A stretch of 64,000 bases of DNA from Mycobacterium saskatchewanense. Lineage in GTDB: Bacteria; Actinomycetota; Actinomycetes; Mycobacteriales; Mycobacteriaceae. Under the pieces are notes generated by a model, which worked only from the letters and a program-made list of their open reading frames with translations, had not been told where the DNA came from and did no database searches. The stretch covers positions 5,890,001-5,954,000 of the forward strand of contig NZ_AP022573.1 of assembly GCF_010729105.1 (NCBI RefSeq), given 5' to 3'. This document shows, one piece after another, positions 8,526-18,640 of the stretch; within the stretch, counting starts at the first letter, position 1, and each line of letters begins with the position of its first letter. A program made the translations under genes and the position numbers.

Positions 8526-9353
8526 ATGTACGGGTTGGACGGCAAAGTCGCCTTCATTACCGGAGCGGCGCGAGGGCAGGGCCGCGCGCACGCAGAATTG
8601 CTGGCGAGCGCCGGCGTAGACATCATCGGAATCGACATCTGCGCACAGCTGGAGACGGTGGCTTACCCCATGTCCACGGCCGCAGACCTTGGCGACACGG
8701 CCGCCCTGGTCGAAAAGCAAGGCCGGCGCATGGTTGCCCTCCAGGCCGATGTCCGCAACGCTGCCGAAGTCCGTTCCGCCGTGCAGCACGGCGTGGCGGA
8801 ATTCGGACGCCTCGACATCGTGCTGGCCAATGCGGGCATCATGGCACACAGCCTGCCGCCCTACGCCAATTCAGAACAGGCGTGGAAAGATTCGATCGAC
8901 ACGATGCTTACGGGCGTGTGGAATACGTTGCAGGCCACCGTGCCCGCGCTGATCGCGGGCCAACGCGGGGGCGCCATCGTCATCACCAGCTCGGCGGCGG
9001 GCTTACGCGCCCAAACCACGGAACGTTCGGGTGGAGCTGACGGCTATTTCGCTGCCAAGTTCGGCGTCGTCGGATTGATGAAAGCGTACGCGGGATCGCT
9101 TGGCGAACATAACATCCGCGTAAATTCACTGCACCCCTGTGGTGTGAAAACCCCCATGGTGGTCAACGACTTCTTCCCGCGCTGGATCGATGCACACCCC
9201 AAAACGGCCACCGCGCTTGTCAACGCATTGCCGGCCGAAATGATCGAGACCACAGATGTGTCCAACGCGGTGCTGTATCTGGTCTCGGACGCAGGCCGTT
9301 TCGTGACCGGTTCGACGCTTACCGTCGACGCGGGCTTGACCACCGTTAATTGA
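8526..9353 (+). CDS. Mycofactocin-coupled-type short-chain dehydrogenase/reductase
   Basis: A 275-residue NAD-dependent alcohol or hydroxy-lipid dehydrogenase. The ATG at 8526 follows GGAAAGG. The cofactor loop reads TGAARGQGRAHA, and DIIGIDICAQL follows the second strand. GQGR(A/S)HA together with IDIC and the inserted acidic segment (ADLGDTAALVEKQGRRMVA) is typical of the mycofactocin-coupled SDR group, which holds its nicotinamide tightly and passes electrons to mycofactocin. ANAGIM, ITSSAAG and the catalytic YFAAK follow. It is the first gene of the mce operon, 16 bp before the aldehyde dehydrogenase. Substrate unknown; the context suggests an alcohol imported or produced by the island. 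Confidence 0.87.
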   Translation: MYGLDGKVAFITGAARGQGRAHAELLASAGVDIIGIDICAQLETVAYPMSTAADLGDTAALVEKQGRRMVALQADVRNAAEVRSAVQHGVAEFGRLDIVLANAGIMAHSLPPYANSEQAWKDSIDTMLTGVWNTLQATVPALIAGQRGGAIVITSSAAGLRAQTTERSGGADGYFAAKFGVVGLMKAYAGSLGEHNIRVNSLHPCGVKTPMVVNDFFPRWIDAHPKTATALVNALPAEMIETTDVSNAVLYLVSDAGRFVTGSTLTVDAGLTTVN

Positions 9354-9369
9354 GGCGAAGGACGTTTGC

Positions 9370-10854
9370 ATGACCCGGACAGCGGCACGGCCACAAAGCT
9401 ATAGCCTCTACATCAACGGTCGATGGGTCGAGGGCGCGGCCACCGATCCACTCGTCGTGCTCAACCCGGCAACCGGAGAGCCGATCGCCGAGGTACCGAA
9501 CGGAACCGTCGCCGACGCCCAACTTGCGATCCAAGCAGCGCGGCGAGCCTTCGATGATGGGCCGTGGCCTCGGTGGTCGCCGCGACAGCGTTCGACAGTC
9601 TTGTCCCGGATGGCGCAACGGCTGCGGGCACGTTACGACGACCTGGTCGACCTGAGTATCGTCGAAGCTGGGTCCACCCGAACGCTGGCGCCTTCCTTCC
9701 AGGTTGGCATCCCGATCGAGCGATTTACCGATGTTGTCGAGCGCGTACTGCCAAGGTTCGACTTCGAGACGGCATTGCTTCCCCTGGTTACCGATTCGCT
9801 AGGGCAAGGTGTGGTGCTGCGCGAACCCGCCGGAGTTGCCAGTTTGATTACGGCGTACAACTTTCCGCTGTTCCTCAACCTGTCCAAGATAGCGCCGGCG
9901 CTAGCTGCCGGTTGCACTGCAGTGCTCAAGCCTTCGCCTTACACACCTTTGGAGGCATTGATCCTCGGAGAGATCGCCGCTGAAGCCGACCTTCCCGAGG
10001 GTGTGCTCAATATCGTCACCGGGGCCACTGACGCCAGCCACGAACTCACCGTCAACCCCATGGTTGACATCGTGTCCTTCACAGGCTCGGTCGAGGTGGG
10101 GCGCTACGTCAACCGGCAGGCCGCCGACACCTTCAAAAGAGTGGTGCTCGAACTCGGCGGCAAATCGGCAAACATCATCTGCCCTGACGCCGACCTAGAC
10201 CGCGCAGCCATTGACGTGGTCGCCGGAATGACAATCCATGCCGGTCAGGGCTGTTCACTGCTGACTCGCACGCTCGTGCACCATTCCCGCCATGACGAGC
10301 TGGTCGAGCGTGTGACCCGCACGCTCGGTCAGCTCACCGTGGGCGACCCAGCCGACTGCGCCACCGACATGGGGCCTTTGATCAGGGAGGCGCAGCGCAC
10401 CAAAGTAGAAGCGATGATCGCGCGCGCTCGCGACGAGGGAGCCGAGGTCGCCTATGGGGGCGGGAGACCCGCCCATTTGGACAAGGGGTTCTATGTCGAA
10501 CCGACGTTGCTCGTCAATGTAGACAACAGGATGAACATCGCACGCCAGGAAGTATTTGGGCCCGTTGGCATCGTCATTCCCTTCGACGACGACGATCACG
10601 CCGTCCGACTCGCCAACGACAGTGACTTCGGACTCGGCGGCGGCGTATGGTCTGCCGACCCGGTTCGCGCATACACCATCGCTCGACGACTACGTACCGG
10701 CACGGTAAGCGTCAACGGCGGTGGGGGAGCGTTACATCCAGACGCGCCGTTCGGTGGCTACAAACACAGTGGCTTGGGACGCGAATGGGGAGGGCATGGC
10801 ATTGCGGAGTTCCTTGAAGACAAGGCCGTGACGTGGCCGGTGGCCGGCGGATGA
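9370..10854 (+). CDS. NAD(P)-dependent aldehyde dehydrogenase
   Basis: A 494-residue aldehyde dehydrogenase of usual length. The cofactor-binding region SFTGSVEVGR, the catalytic Glu motif LELGGKSANI and the catalytic Cys in HAGQGCSLLTR are intact. EVFGPV and the C-terminal PFGGYKHSGLGREWG block complete the family pattern. It should oxidise an aldehyde to a carboxylic acid, a natural second step after the SDR just upstream. Its TGA overlaps the yrbEA start (ATGA), so these two oxidoreductases are translationally joined to the transporter genes. Confidence 0.92.
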   Translation: MTRTAARPQSYSLYINGRWVEGAATDPLVVLNPATGEPIAEVPNGTVADAQLAIQAARRAFDDGPWPRWSPRQRSTVLSRMAQRLRARYDDLVDLSIVEAGSTRTLAPSFQVGIPIERFTDVVERVLPRFDFETALLPLVTDSLGQGVVLREPAGVASLITAYNFPLFLNLSKIAPALAAGCTAVLKPSPYTPLEALILGEIAAEADLPEGVLNIVTGATDASHELTVNPMVDIVSFTGSVEVGRYVNRQAADTFKRVVLELGGKSANIICPDADLDRAAIDVVAGMTIHAGQGCSLLTRTLVHHSRHDELVERVTRTLGQLTVGDPADCATDMGPLIREAQRTKVEAMIARARDEGAEVAYGGGRPAHLDKGFYVEPTLLVNVDNRMNIARQEVFGPVGIVIPFDDDDHAVRLANDSDFGLGGGVWSADPVRAYTIARRLRTGTVSVNGGGGALHPDAPFGGYKHSGLGREWGGHGIAEFLEDKAVTWPVAGG

Positions 10855-11705
10855 TCACTGAAGACGAGACCGTGGTCGTATCGGGCCCTCGCAAGTCCGG
10901 GAGTCCGAGCCGTCAGTTCCGGGACTACGCATACAGGTTCGCTGCGATGGGCAAACCTGTACGGGCGCTGGGCGGTTTCTTCCTTCTGTCCTTCGAAACC
11001 CTGACCGTCATGTGGCGCCGACCATTCGCATGGCGGGAGCTATTGCTTCAATCATGGTTTGTAGCGAGGGTTTCCCTTCTGCCAACGTTGCTACTTGCCA
11101 TCCCGTTCACTGTCCTGGCCGTCTTCACGTTCAACTACCTTCTCATGGAGTTCGGTGCTGCCGACTACTCCGGTGTCGGGGCAGGGGAGGGTACGGTCAC
11201 CCAGATCGGGCCGATCGTCACCGTGCTGGTGGTCTCGGGTGCAGGTGCGACCGCCATGTGCGCCGACTTGGGTGCTCGCACGATCCGGGAGGAACTCGAT
11301 GCTCTTCGGGTAATGGGCATCAACCCCATCCAGTCTCTGGTGGTGCCACGCGTGCTTGCCGCGATGGTGGTCGCAGTGCTGCTTTCCTCGCTGGTCATCT
11401 GGGTTGGCATAGGTGGCGGCTTCTATTTCTCCGTCTTCTTCCAGAATGTCAGTCCAGGAGCGTTCGTTTCCTCGCTGACCTTGGTCACCGGGATCAGCAA
11501 GGTGATCGTCGCCTGGATCAAGGCGGCTCTATTTGGTCTGGCGGCCGGACTGATTGCCTGCTACAAGGGTGTCACCGTGGGTCCGGGACCGGCCGCAGTC
11601 GGCAATGCCGTGAACGAAACAGTGGTCTACACCTTCGTGGCCCTGTTCGCGATCAACATCATCGCCACAGCGGTGAGCGTGTCGACCGTGGGAGCGATCG
11701 GTTGA
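10851..11705 (+). CDS. Mce-system permease YrbEA (MlaE family)
   Basis: A 284-residue integral membrane permease, one of the YrbEA/YrbEB pair of an Mce lipid importer. The start at 10851 overlaps the preceding stop by 4 bp. A cytoplasmic N-terminus and amphipathic helix precede membrane segments (LLPTLLLAIPFTVLAVFTF, IGPIVTVLVVSGAGATA, VVAVLLSSLVIWVGIGGGF). The MlaE signature IREELDALRVMGINPIQSLVVPR, the loop that contacts the MceG ATPase, is present in full over about residues 145-165. It would work with YrbEB and the MceA-F ring. No mceG lies in the window; it is normally encoded elsewhere. Confidence 0.93.
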   Translation: MITEDETVVVSGPRKSGSPSRQFRDYAYRFAAMGKPVRALGGFFLLSFETLTVMWRRPFAWRELLLQSWFVARVSLLPTLLLAIPFTVLAVFTFNYLLMEFGAADYSGVGAGEGTVTQIGPIVTVLVVSGAGATAMCADLGARTIREELDALRVMGINPIQSLVVPRVLAAMVVAVLLSSLVIWVGIGGGFYFSVFFQNVSPGAFVSSLTLVTGISKVIVAWIKAALFGLAAGLIACYKGVTVGPGPAAVGNAVNETVVYTFVALFAINIIATAVSVSTVGAIG

Positions 11706-12556
11706 GCGCGCCGACGGTGGGAGTGCGCTTCCATCATATGGGCCAAACGGTGCGCAATTTGGTCCGGGAAGCCGAACGTGTCGGCGAACAGACGAGGTTC
11801 TATGGCCGCACTATAGCCTCAGTCGGTGACGCCCTCGGTCATTACAAGATCGAGACGCTGCGATTGATAGCCCAAATGGGTTTGGGTACAGGTGCATTGG
11901 CGATCATCGGTGGGTCGGTGGTGATTGTCGGCTTTCTGACGATGATGACCGGCGCCCTTGTCGCCGTCCAGGGCTATAACCAGCTGGCGGCGACCAGCGT
12001 CGAGGCGCTAACCGGGTTCTCCTCGGCATTCTTCAACGTGCGCCTGATCTCGCCGTTGACAGCAGCAGTGGCATTGGCAGCCACCATCGGTGCCGGCGCC
12101 ACTGCGCAACTGGGCGCGATGCGCATCAATGAGGAAATCGATGCTCTGGAAGTGATGGGTATCCGCTCGGTTGCCTACCTTGCATCGACTCGCGTCGTTG
12201 CCGGCGTCGTCGTCGTCATACCCCTGTACTGCGTGGCGATGGTAATGTCTTTTCTGGCAGCACGATTCGGTACCACCGCGATCTACGGGCAGTCGACCGG
12301 CGTGTATGACCACTACTTCAATACGTTCCTGATACCGGTTGACCTAATCTGGTCGTTCCTGCAAGCCGTAGCAATAGCCGTAGTGATCATGCTGATCCAC
12401 ACCTACTACGGCTACACCGCTTCCGGCGGGCCCGCCGGGGTGGGGGAAGCCGTCGGGCGAGCGGTACGTGCTTCGCTGGTGGTCTCTGCGGCCGTCATCT
12501 TGTTTGCGTCCCTCGCGATCTACGGGCGCACCGGCAACTTCAACATGTCCGGGTAG
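11702..12556 (+). CDS. Mce-system permease YrbEB (MlaE family)
   Basis: The 284-residue partner of YrbEA. I chose TTG 11702, which overlaps the upstream stop (TTGA); ATG 11738 is the alternative and gives 272 residues. Membrane segments include LAIIGGSVVIVGFLTMMTG, VAGVVVVIPLYCVAMVMSF and LLVVSAAVILFASLAIYG-like stretches. The MlaE signature INEEIDALEVMGIRSVAYL is intact. The C-terminal TYYGYTASGGPAGVGEAVG motif is typical of YrbEB. Six base pairs separate it from mceA. Confidence 0.92.
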   Translation: MSAPTVGVRFHHMGQTVRNLVREAERVGEQTRFYGRTIASVGDALGHYKIETLRLIAQMGLGTGALAIIGGSVVIVGFLTMMTGALVAVQGYNQLAATSVEALTGFSSAFFNVRLISPLTAAVALAATIGAGATAQLGAMRINEEIDALEVMGIRSVAYLASTRVVAGVVVVIPLYCVAMVMSFLAARFGTTAIYGQSTGVYDHYFNTFLIPVDLIWSFLQAVAIAVVIMLIHTYYGYTASGGPAGVGEAVGRAVRASLVVSAAVILFASLAIYGRTGNFNMSG

Positions 12557-12561
12557 CAACC

Positions 12562-13962
12562 ATGAATGACGGACTACGACGACAACGCATCCACCCACTG
12601 TGGTGGACCGCCGCACTCGTCACCGTGGTGATTGTCCTGATCACCTTGAGCCTGGCGCAATTCAACGGGTTGCTGCGACAGAGCATTACCGTGATCCTGG
12701 CGTCCGATCGCGCCGGTCTGGTGATGAACCCGGGCGCCAAAGTCAAGCTGCGGGGTGTGCAAGTCGGCACGGTAGGCAACATCGTCGGATCCCGCCAAGC
12801 GGCGCGGCTGCAGCTGGACATAGATCCTGCGGAGATTCGCTACATTCCCGCCAACGTCCAAGCCGAGATCAAAGCGACCACTGCATTCGGCACCAAATAC
12901 GTCGATCTGATCTACCCCGACAAGCCCACACCCGCCCGACTCAAAGCCGGAGAGGTCCTGTATTCGCGCAACATCACCACCGAAGTAAACACCGTCTTTC
13001 AGAATCTCGTCGACGTACTCAAATCCGTAGACCCGGCCAAGGTCAACGCGGTCATTAGTGCCCTCGCCGAGGGATTGCGCGGGCGCGGCCAGCGCATGGG
13101 CGAAGCCATCACCGCCGCGAACGAGGTACTGACCGCCTACAACGCAAGGGTGGATACCGTCGGACGTGACTGGCGATCGTTCAACGAGTTCAGCAAGGCC
13201 TATGACGTCGCGGCAAACGACATCCTGACCACGCTGGACGCTGCCAGCACGACGAGCACCACACTCAGCGCTCATGCTAAGGAGCTGGATAGTCTGCTGC
13301 TCAACGTCATTGGATTCTCACGCAGCGGTGTCGCCCTGGTGGGCCCCAACCTCGACAACCTCATCGATGGCATCAATGGCCTGCAACCGACCACTGACCT
13401 CTTACGAAAGTACAACCCGGAATACACCTGCATGCTGGTGGGTGCCAAGTACTACATGGATCACGGCGGCCTGCAAACCCGTGGAGGCAACGGCTATTCG
13501 CTCGTTATCGACAGCGGCCTCCTCTTTGGCAAAGATCCCTACATTTATCCCGACAACCTGCCGTTCGTCGCGGCCAAGGGTGGCCCCGGCGGCCAACCTA
13601 GCTGCGGTTCACTGCCTGACGTCTCCAAGAACTTCCCGGTGCGCCAGCTCATCACCAACACCGGTTGGGGCACCGGCCTGGACATCCGTACCAACCCGGG
13701 CATCGGGCATCCGTGCTGGGCTGACTTCCTGCCCGTCACACGCGCCGTGCCGGAGCCGCCGAGCATTCGGCAATGCATCCCGGGGCCGGCGCCCGGGCCG
13801 GCGGTACCCGCGGGTGCGCCGCCCTACGGCGCGCCGCAATACGCCGCCGACGGCAGTCCCCCTGGCCCGGCACCGCAAGGCGCAGCGCTACAAAACAGCG
13901 AAACCGCACCACCCAATCCCGCGACCGTGACGTCAGCGCCGTCCGCTGCGGGGCCTAATTAG
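12562..13962 (+). CDS. MceA-type substrate-binding protein
   Basis: A 466-residue MlaD/MCE-domain protein, first subunit of the six-protein Mce assembly. One N-terminal membrane segment (WWTAALVTVVIVLITLSLA, about residues 14-32) anchors it. The MCE domain follows (DRAGLVMNPGAKVKLRGVQVG, then the conserved TKYVDLIYPDKP). The long helical region forms the tunnel. A Cys-containing region (YTCMLVGAKYYMD) and a Pro/Ala-rich tail end the protein. It appears intact although mceD and mceE downstream are broken. Confidence 0.92.
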   Translation: MNDGLRRQRIHPLWWTAALVTVVIVLITLSLAQFNGLLRQSITVILASDRAGLVMNPGAKVKLRGVQVGTVGNIVGSRQAARLQLDIDPAEIRYIPANVQAEIKATTAFGTKYVDLIYPDKPTPARLKAGEVLYSRNITTEVNTVFQNLVDVLKSVDPAKVNAVISALAEGLRGRGQRMGEAITAANEVLTAYNARVDTVGRDWRSFNEFSKAYDVAANDILTTLDAASTTSTTLSAHAKELDSLLLNVIGFSRSGVALVGPNLDNLIDGINGLQPTTDLLRKYNPEYTCMLVGAKYYMDHGGLQTRGGNGYSLVIDSGLLFGKDPYIYPDNLPFVAAKGGPGGQPSCGSLPDVSKNFPVRQLITNTGWGTGLDIRTNPGIGHPCWADFLPVTRAVPEPPSIRQCIPGPAPGPAVPAGAPPYGAPQYAADGSPPGPAPQGAALQNSETAPPNPATVTSAPSAAGPN

Positions 13963-13974
13963 CGAGGTGCATTG

Positions 13975-15006
13975 ATGGCAAAGAACTTTCATTCCGCCGT
14001 GTTACGGCTGTCCGTATTCGTCGCGCTTTGCTTGTTGGGCGCCTTGGGACTGGTGATGGTGTTCGGCCAGCTCCGGATCGGAGGTGCCGAAAACACCTAC
14101 AACGCCGAATTCGTCAACGTATCCGGGCTTTCAGGGGGCAATTTCGTGCGGATTGCCGGAGTCGAAGTCGGCAAGGTTCAACACATATCCGTCAACTCTG
14201 CAGGACACGCCCTGGTAGCCTTTGCGGTCGACCGCGCCGTCCAGCTGACCGACACGACTCGGGCCCTTATCCGCTACGACAACCCCATCGGGGGCAGATA
14301 TCTGGAGTTGCAGAAGGGCGCCGCTGTCGGCAAACGCTTGGCACCGCACGCCACGATACCGGTTGACCGGACCCGGCCGGCCTTGGACCTCGACGCCCTG
14401 ATCGGCGGTTTTCGTCCGCTCTTTCGTGCCCTGAGTCCCGCTCAAGTCAATGCGTTGTCAACGCAACTGATTCAGGCATTCCAGGGCCAGGGCACCACCA
14501 TCAATGCGCTGTTCACTCAGACTGCGGCATTCACCAACACGCTTGCCGACCGCGACGCCCTGATCGGGCAAGTCGTTAACAACCTCAACACCGTGCTCGC
14601 CTCGCTTGGCCCCCAAAGCGACCAACTCGCCACTGCGGTGGACTCACTCGCTGAGCTGATGTCGACGCTCGCCGGGCATAAGACCGCCATCGCCAACTCG
14701 CTGGCCTACTCCAACGCCGCAGCGGCAAACATCGCCGATCTCCTCACCCGCGCGCGACCGTCATTGAAAGACACTGTGCAGCAGACCGATCGGGCTGCGG
14801 GAGTCGCCATGGCCGATCACGACTACCTCGACAACCTGTTAAACACCTTGCCCGACGCGTATCAAATGCTTGCTCGGCAGGGGCTCTATGGCGACTTCTT
14901 CAGCTTTTACCTCTGCGACTTGATCCTCAAACTGCCCGGCAAAGGAGGTCAGCCGGTCTACGTGAAGATAGCGGGCCAGGCGAGCGGTAGGTGTACCCCC
15001 AAATGA
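13975..15006 (+). CDS. MceB-type protein
   Basis: A 343-residue MCE-domain protein. ATG 13975 is chosen; TTG 13972 would add one residue. A membrane segment (LSVFVALCLLGALGLVMVFG) precedes the MCE domain (VNVSGLSGGNFVRIAGVEVGKV, then GGRYLELQKG). The helical part ends in the typical MceB C-terminus, LYGDFFSFYLCDLILKLPG and ASGRCTPK. The stop overlaps the mceC start (ATGA). Confidence 0.92.
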   Translation: MAKNFHSAVLRLSVFVALCLLGALGLVMVFGQLRIGGAENTYNAEFVNVSGLSGGNFVRIAGVEVGKVQHISVNSAGHALVAFAVDRAVQLTDTTRALIRYDNPIGGRYLELQKGAAVGKRLAPHATIPVDRTRPALDLDALIGGFRPLFRALSPAQVNALSTQLIQAFQGQGTTINALFTQTAAFTNTLADRDALIGQVVNNLNTVLASLGPQSDQLATAVDSLAELMSTLAGHKTAIANSLAYSNAAAANIADLLTRARPSLKDTVQQTDRAAGVAMADHDYLDNLLNTLPDAYQMLARQGLYGDFFSFYLCDLILKLPGKGGQPVYVKIAGQASGRCTPK

Positions 15007-16337
15007 AATGGTCTCTACAGCAACACAATCCGTTGGTCATCGGCGGCATTGGGCTTGGCGTCGTCGCGGCCGTAATTGCGTTCGCGTTGAACTTCCACAG
15101 CATAGGTTTCCTCAATCACACCACCGGATACACCGCCTACTTCGCCGAGGCCAGCGGCCTGGCCGCCGGTACCGATGTCCAAGTGGCCGGTCTCAAGGTC
15201 GGCAAAGTGACTGCGGTGGCGCTGGAAACGAACAAGGTCAAGGTCGAGTTCGAGGTATCCGACGACGTTCGCCTCGGCGACAGATCTGAAGCGGCCGTCA
15301 AGACCAAAGCGCTGTTGGGCACCAAGGTTCTCGAGGTGACGACCCGCGGGGACGGGCCCCTGTCAGCGCCGATTCCGCTGGACCGCACTCAGCCGGCTTA
15401 CCAGCTGACCGACGCGCTAGGCGATTTATCAACGGCCATCAGTGGATTGCATACCGACGACCTGAACCAGTCCCTGGCAACGTTAGCTCAGACTTTCGCC
15501 GACACGCCCGCCGGCTTCAAGATCGCCGTGGACGGAGTCGCGCGAATCTCACATACCCTCAGTGAACGCGACGCGCAATTGCGTAGTCTGCTCGCCAACG
15601 CCAACAAGGCGACCACCGTTTTGGCCGACCGTAGTCGCCAGATCGTCGATCTGGTCCGGGACACCAACGCCTTGCTGGCAGCGCTACGGGAGCAGCGCCA
15701 TTCGATGGACCAGATCTCATCCAATATTTCGAAGCTTTCGCAGCAACTGTCAGGGTTCATCGACGACAACCGCTCCCAGCTGCGTCCCGCCCTGGACAAG
15801 CTCAACGGCGTACTGGCCATTATCGACAACCGCAAAGAGCAGATCCAGAAGTCGATCAAGCTGCTTAATTCCTACGCCATGTCACTGGGGGAATCGGTGG
15901 CGTCGGGCCCGTTCTTCAAGGCCTACCTGGCGAATCTGGTGCCTGGACAGTTCATTCAGCCGTTTGTCGACGCTGCGTTCTCCGACCTTGGGCTTGACCC
16001 CAATGTCTTGTCACCGTCTCAACGCGTCGATCCGCCTACTGGTCAGCCCGGTACGCCTCCGCTTCCCGTTCCTTACCCCCGCACAGGGCAAGGGGGAGAA
16101 CCAAACCGCACGTTGCCAGATGCGATTACCGGTAATCCCGGCGATCCGCGCTACCCCTACCGCGAACCTCTGCCGGCGCCGCCGACCGGAGGACCGCCGC
16201 CAGGACCGCCTGCGGTCGGCTCGCCCGGGCCCACGTCGGGCCCCGCCCCTACGCCGACGTCGTTTGACGTGCCGCCGCCCCCTGCGGCGCACCCGCCACC
16301 TTCGATGACCAGGCAGGAAAGGCAGGACGGACCGTGA
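15003..16337 (+). CDS. MceC-type protein
   Basis: A 444-residue MCE-domain protein from ATG 15003, which overlaps the mceB stop. A membrane segment (IGGIGLGVVAAVIAFAL) is followed by the MCE domain (EASGLAAGTDVQVAGLKVGKV; KALLGTKVLEV). Coiled-coil-like helices (REQRHSMDQISSNISKLSQQ) come next. The last 100 or so residues are Pro/Gly-rich, as in other MceC proteins. Its stop overlaps the mceD start (GTGA). Confidence 0.92.
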   Translation: MKWSLQQHNPLVIGGIGLGVVAAVIAFALNFHSIGFLNHTTGYTAYFAEASGLAAGTDVQVAGLKVGKVTAVALETNKVKVEFEVSDDVRLGDRSEAAVKTKALLGTKVLEVTTRGDGPLSAPIPLDRTQPAYQLTDALGDLSTAISGLHTDDLNQSLATLAQTFADTPAGFKIAVDGVARISHTLSERDAQLRSLLANANKATTVLADRSRQIVDLVRDTNALLAALREQRHSMDQISSNISKLSQQLSGFIDDNRSQLRPALDKLNGVLAIIDNRKEQIQKSIKLLNSYAMSLGESVASGPFFKAYLANLVPGQFIQPFVDAAFSDLGLDPNVLSPSQRVDPPTGQPGTPPLPVPYPRTGQGGEPNRTLPDAITGNPGDPRYPYREPLPAPPTGGPPPGPPAVGSPGPTSGPAPTPTSFDVPPPPAAHPPPSMTRQERQDGP

Positions 16338-17355
16338 TGTTGCAGCGGTTAAGAGCCATTTTGTTGATGCTGCTGCCCGTTGTCCTCTTGGGAGGGATAG
16401 CCGCGGCGTCGGGTGCCGCATCCCACCCCAACCGCACGACAGTGGTGGCCTACTTCGACAACAGCAACGGAATCTTCCCGGGCGACGACGTCATGATCCT
16501 TGGTGTGCCGGTCGGCAAGATCCTTCGCATCGAGCCGCAGCCACAGCGCGCGAAGGTCACCTTTTGGGTCGACGCCAAGTACCCAGTGCCTGCGGAGGCC
16601 AAAGCGGTGATCCTGCTGCCACAGCTGATCACCGCACGCGCAATACAGCTGACACCCGCCTACACCGGTGGGCCGGTTCTGCGCAGCGGGGCCTTGATTC
16701 CGCAGGAGCGCACGGCGGTCCCGGTCGAATGGGATGACCTGCGTTCTCAGCTGCAAAAGCTCGCTGACGCACTGCAACCGACCGAACCAGGTGGCGTCAG
16801 TCCCCTAGGGGCGCTGATCAACACCGCCGCGGACAATCTCCGTGGGCAGGGCAGCCGCATTCATGACATGGTGATCGAGCTGTCCCAAACCCTTTCAGCG
16901 CTGGGTGATCACAGCGGCGATCTCTTCTCCACGATGAAGAATCTGTCGATGTTGGTGTCCGGATTGCACGACAGCGCCGAACTTCTGCGAGCGCTCAACA
17001 CAAACCTGGCGTCGGTGACTCAAGTGCTGGCTAACGACCACGACGAAGTGGGCCAGGCGATCGACAGCCTGAACACCGCGTCGGAGAAAGTGAGGACCTT
17101 CGTCGCCGACAACCGCGACGCACTGGGCACGACCGCAGACAAACTTTCCGGCATCTCTCAGGCGCTCGTCGCCAGTCTCGATGACATCAAACAAACGCTG
17201 CACGTCGCCCCCACCGCATTCCAAAACTTCCTCAACATCTACGAGCCCGCTCACGCGTCACTGACCGGGGCGTTAGCGCTCAACAACTTTGCCAACCCGA
17301 TCACTGAGCCGTCCCGGCGTTTCCGGAGACTCCCGATCTTGGGAGGATCTGGGTT

Positions 17356-17679
17356 ATGGGACGTGTCAGCAAGTACCCCGACGAGCTTCGTGAACGTGCG
17401 GTGCGCATGGTCGCTGAGGTGCGCCCGCAGTACCCGTCGCAGTGGGCGGCGATCACGGCGGTCACGGGCATGTTGGGGATCGGCACACCGGAGACGTTGC
17501 GGACCTGGATCCGCCGCTCGGAGGTCGATACCGGCCAGCGACCGGGTGTGACCTCCGCGATGGCCGAGGAGAACAAGGCGCTGCGCAAGGAGATTGCCGA
17601 GCTGCGCCGGGCCAACGAGATCTTGAAAGCAGCGGCGATTTTCTTCGGGGCCGAGCTCGACCGGCCCGGGAGACGGTGA
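17356..17679 (+). CDS. IS3-family transposase OrfA (copy 1)
   Basis: A 107-residue helix-turn-helix protein that binds the IS ends. It begins MGRVSKYPDELRERAVRMVAE, very like OrfA of IS6110, and ends in the leucine-zipper-like segment KALRKEIAELRRANEILKAA followed by FFGAELDRPGR. Its TGA overlaps a GTG for orfB (GTGA at 17676-17679). The T-rich ATTTTCTT just before may serve as the -1 slippage region; this is inference. Confidence 0.9.
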   Translation: MGRVSKYPDELRERAVRMVAEVRPQYPSQWAAITAVTGMLGIGTPETLRTWIRRSEVDTGQRPGVTSAMAEENKALRKEIAELRRANEILKAAAIFFGAELDRPGRR

Positions 17680-18640
17680 TCCGGTTCATCGCCGAACACA
17701 AGGACCACCAGGTGGCCGGCCCCAACGGCGGGGCCGGGCTGCGCTGGGGTGTCGAGCCCATGTGTGCGGTGCTGTCTGAGCATGGCGTGCCGATCAGCCC
17801 GTCGACCTACTACGAGTGGATCAACAAGACCCCGACACGACGGCAGATCCATGACGCCGAGCTGGTCGAGATCATCACCGCGGCGCGGGAAGACAAGAAA
17901 AGGGCAAGTTCGTCCAGACGCTGGGGTCACGCAAGTTGTGGATCTGGCTACGCAGCCAGGGTCACGATGTCGCCCGGTGCACGGTGGAGCGGATCATGCG
18001 CGAGAACGGTTGGGAGGGCGCGCGGTACGGATCCAAGCACAAGACCACCATCGCCGACGACACTCATCGGCGATACCCGGATCTGGTGGACCGCCGCTTT
18101 TATGCCGCGGCGCCAAATCGGTTGTGGGTGGCCGACTTTACGTATGTGTCGACCTGGATGGGATTCGTCTACGTCGCATTCGTCATCGACGCCTACAGCC
18201 GCCGGATCCTAGGCTGGCGGGCCGCCAGATCCATGACCACCGATCTGGTCCTCGACGCTATCGAGCATGCGTTCTTCACTCGCGCCCAGGACGGCACCAC
18301 CAGTCTGCACGGGCTGATTGCGCACAGCGACGCGGGCAGTCAATACACCTCGGTGGCCTTCACCCAGCGGCTCATCGATGAGGGCGTGGATCCCTCCGTC
18401 GGCTCGGTTGGCGATGCGCTGGACAATGCGCTGGCCGAGACCACCGTCGGCTCGTTCAAGAACGAACTTATCCGCCGGCAAGGCCCGTGGCGCGACGTCA
18501 ACCAGGTCGAGCTGGCGACCGCTGAATGGGTGGTCTGGTTCAACACCGAACGCCCCCACGAGTACCTCGACGACTTCACTCCCGAGGCCGTCGAGACGCT
18601 CTACTACGATCACAAACGCACCCCACCAAAGGCAGGGTGA
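17676..18640 (+). pseudogene. IS3-family transposase OrfB, frameshifted (copy 1)
   Basis: The first part reads VIRFIAEHKDHQVAG through IITAAREDKK, then a one-base deletion in an A run (four A at 17898-17901; five in copy 2) shifts the frame. The remainder is open in another frame from 17936 and holds the DDE catalytic residues (WVADFTYV, SDAGSQYTS, NALAETTVGSFKNEL). Because the catalytic part is separated from the start, copy 1 should make no active OrfAB transposase unless a second slip occurs in the A run. Confidence 0.88.
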
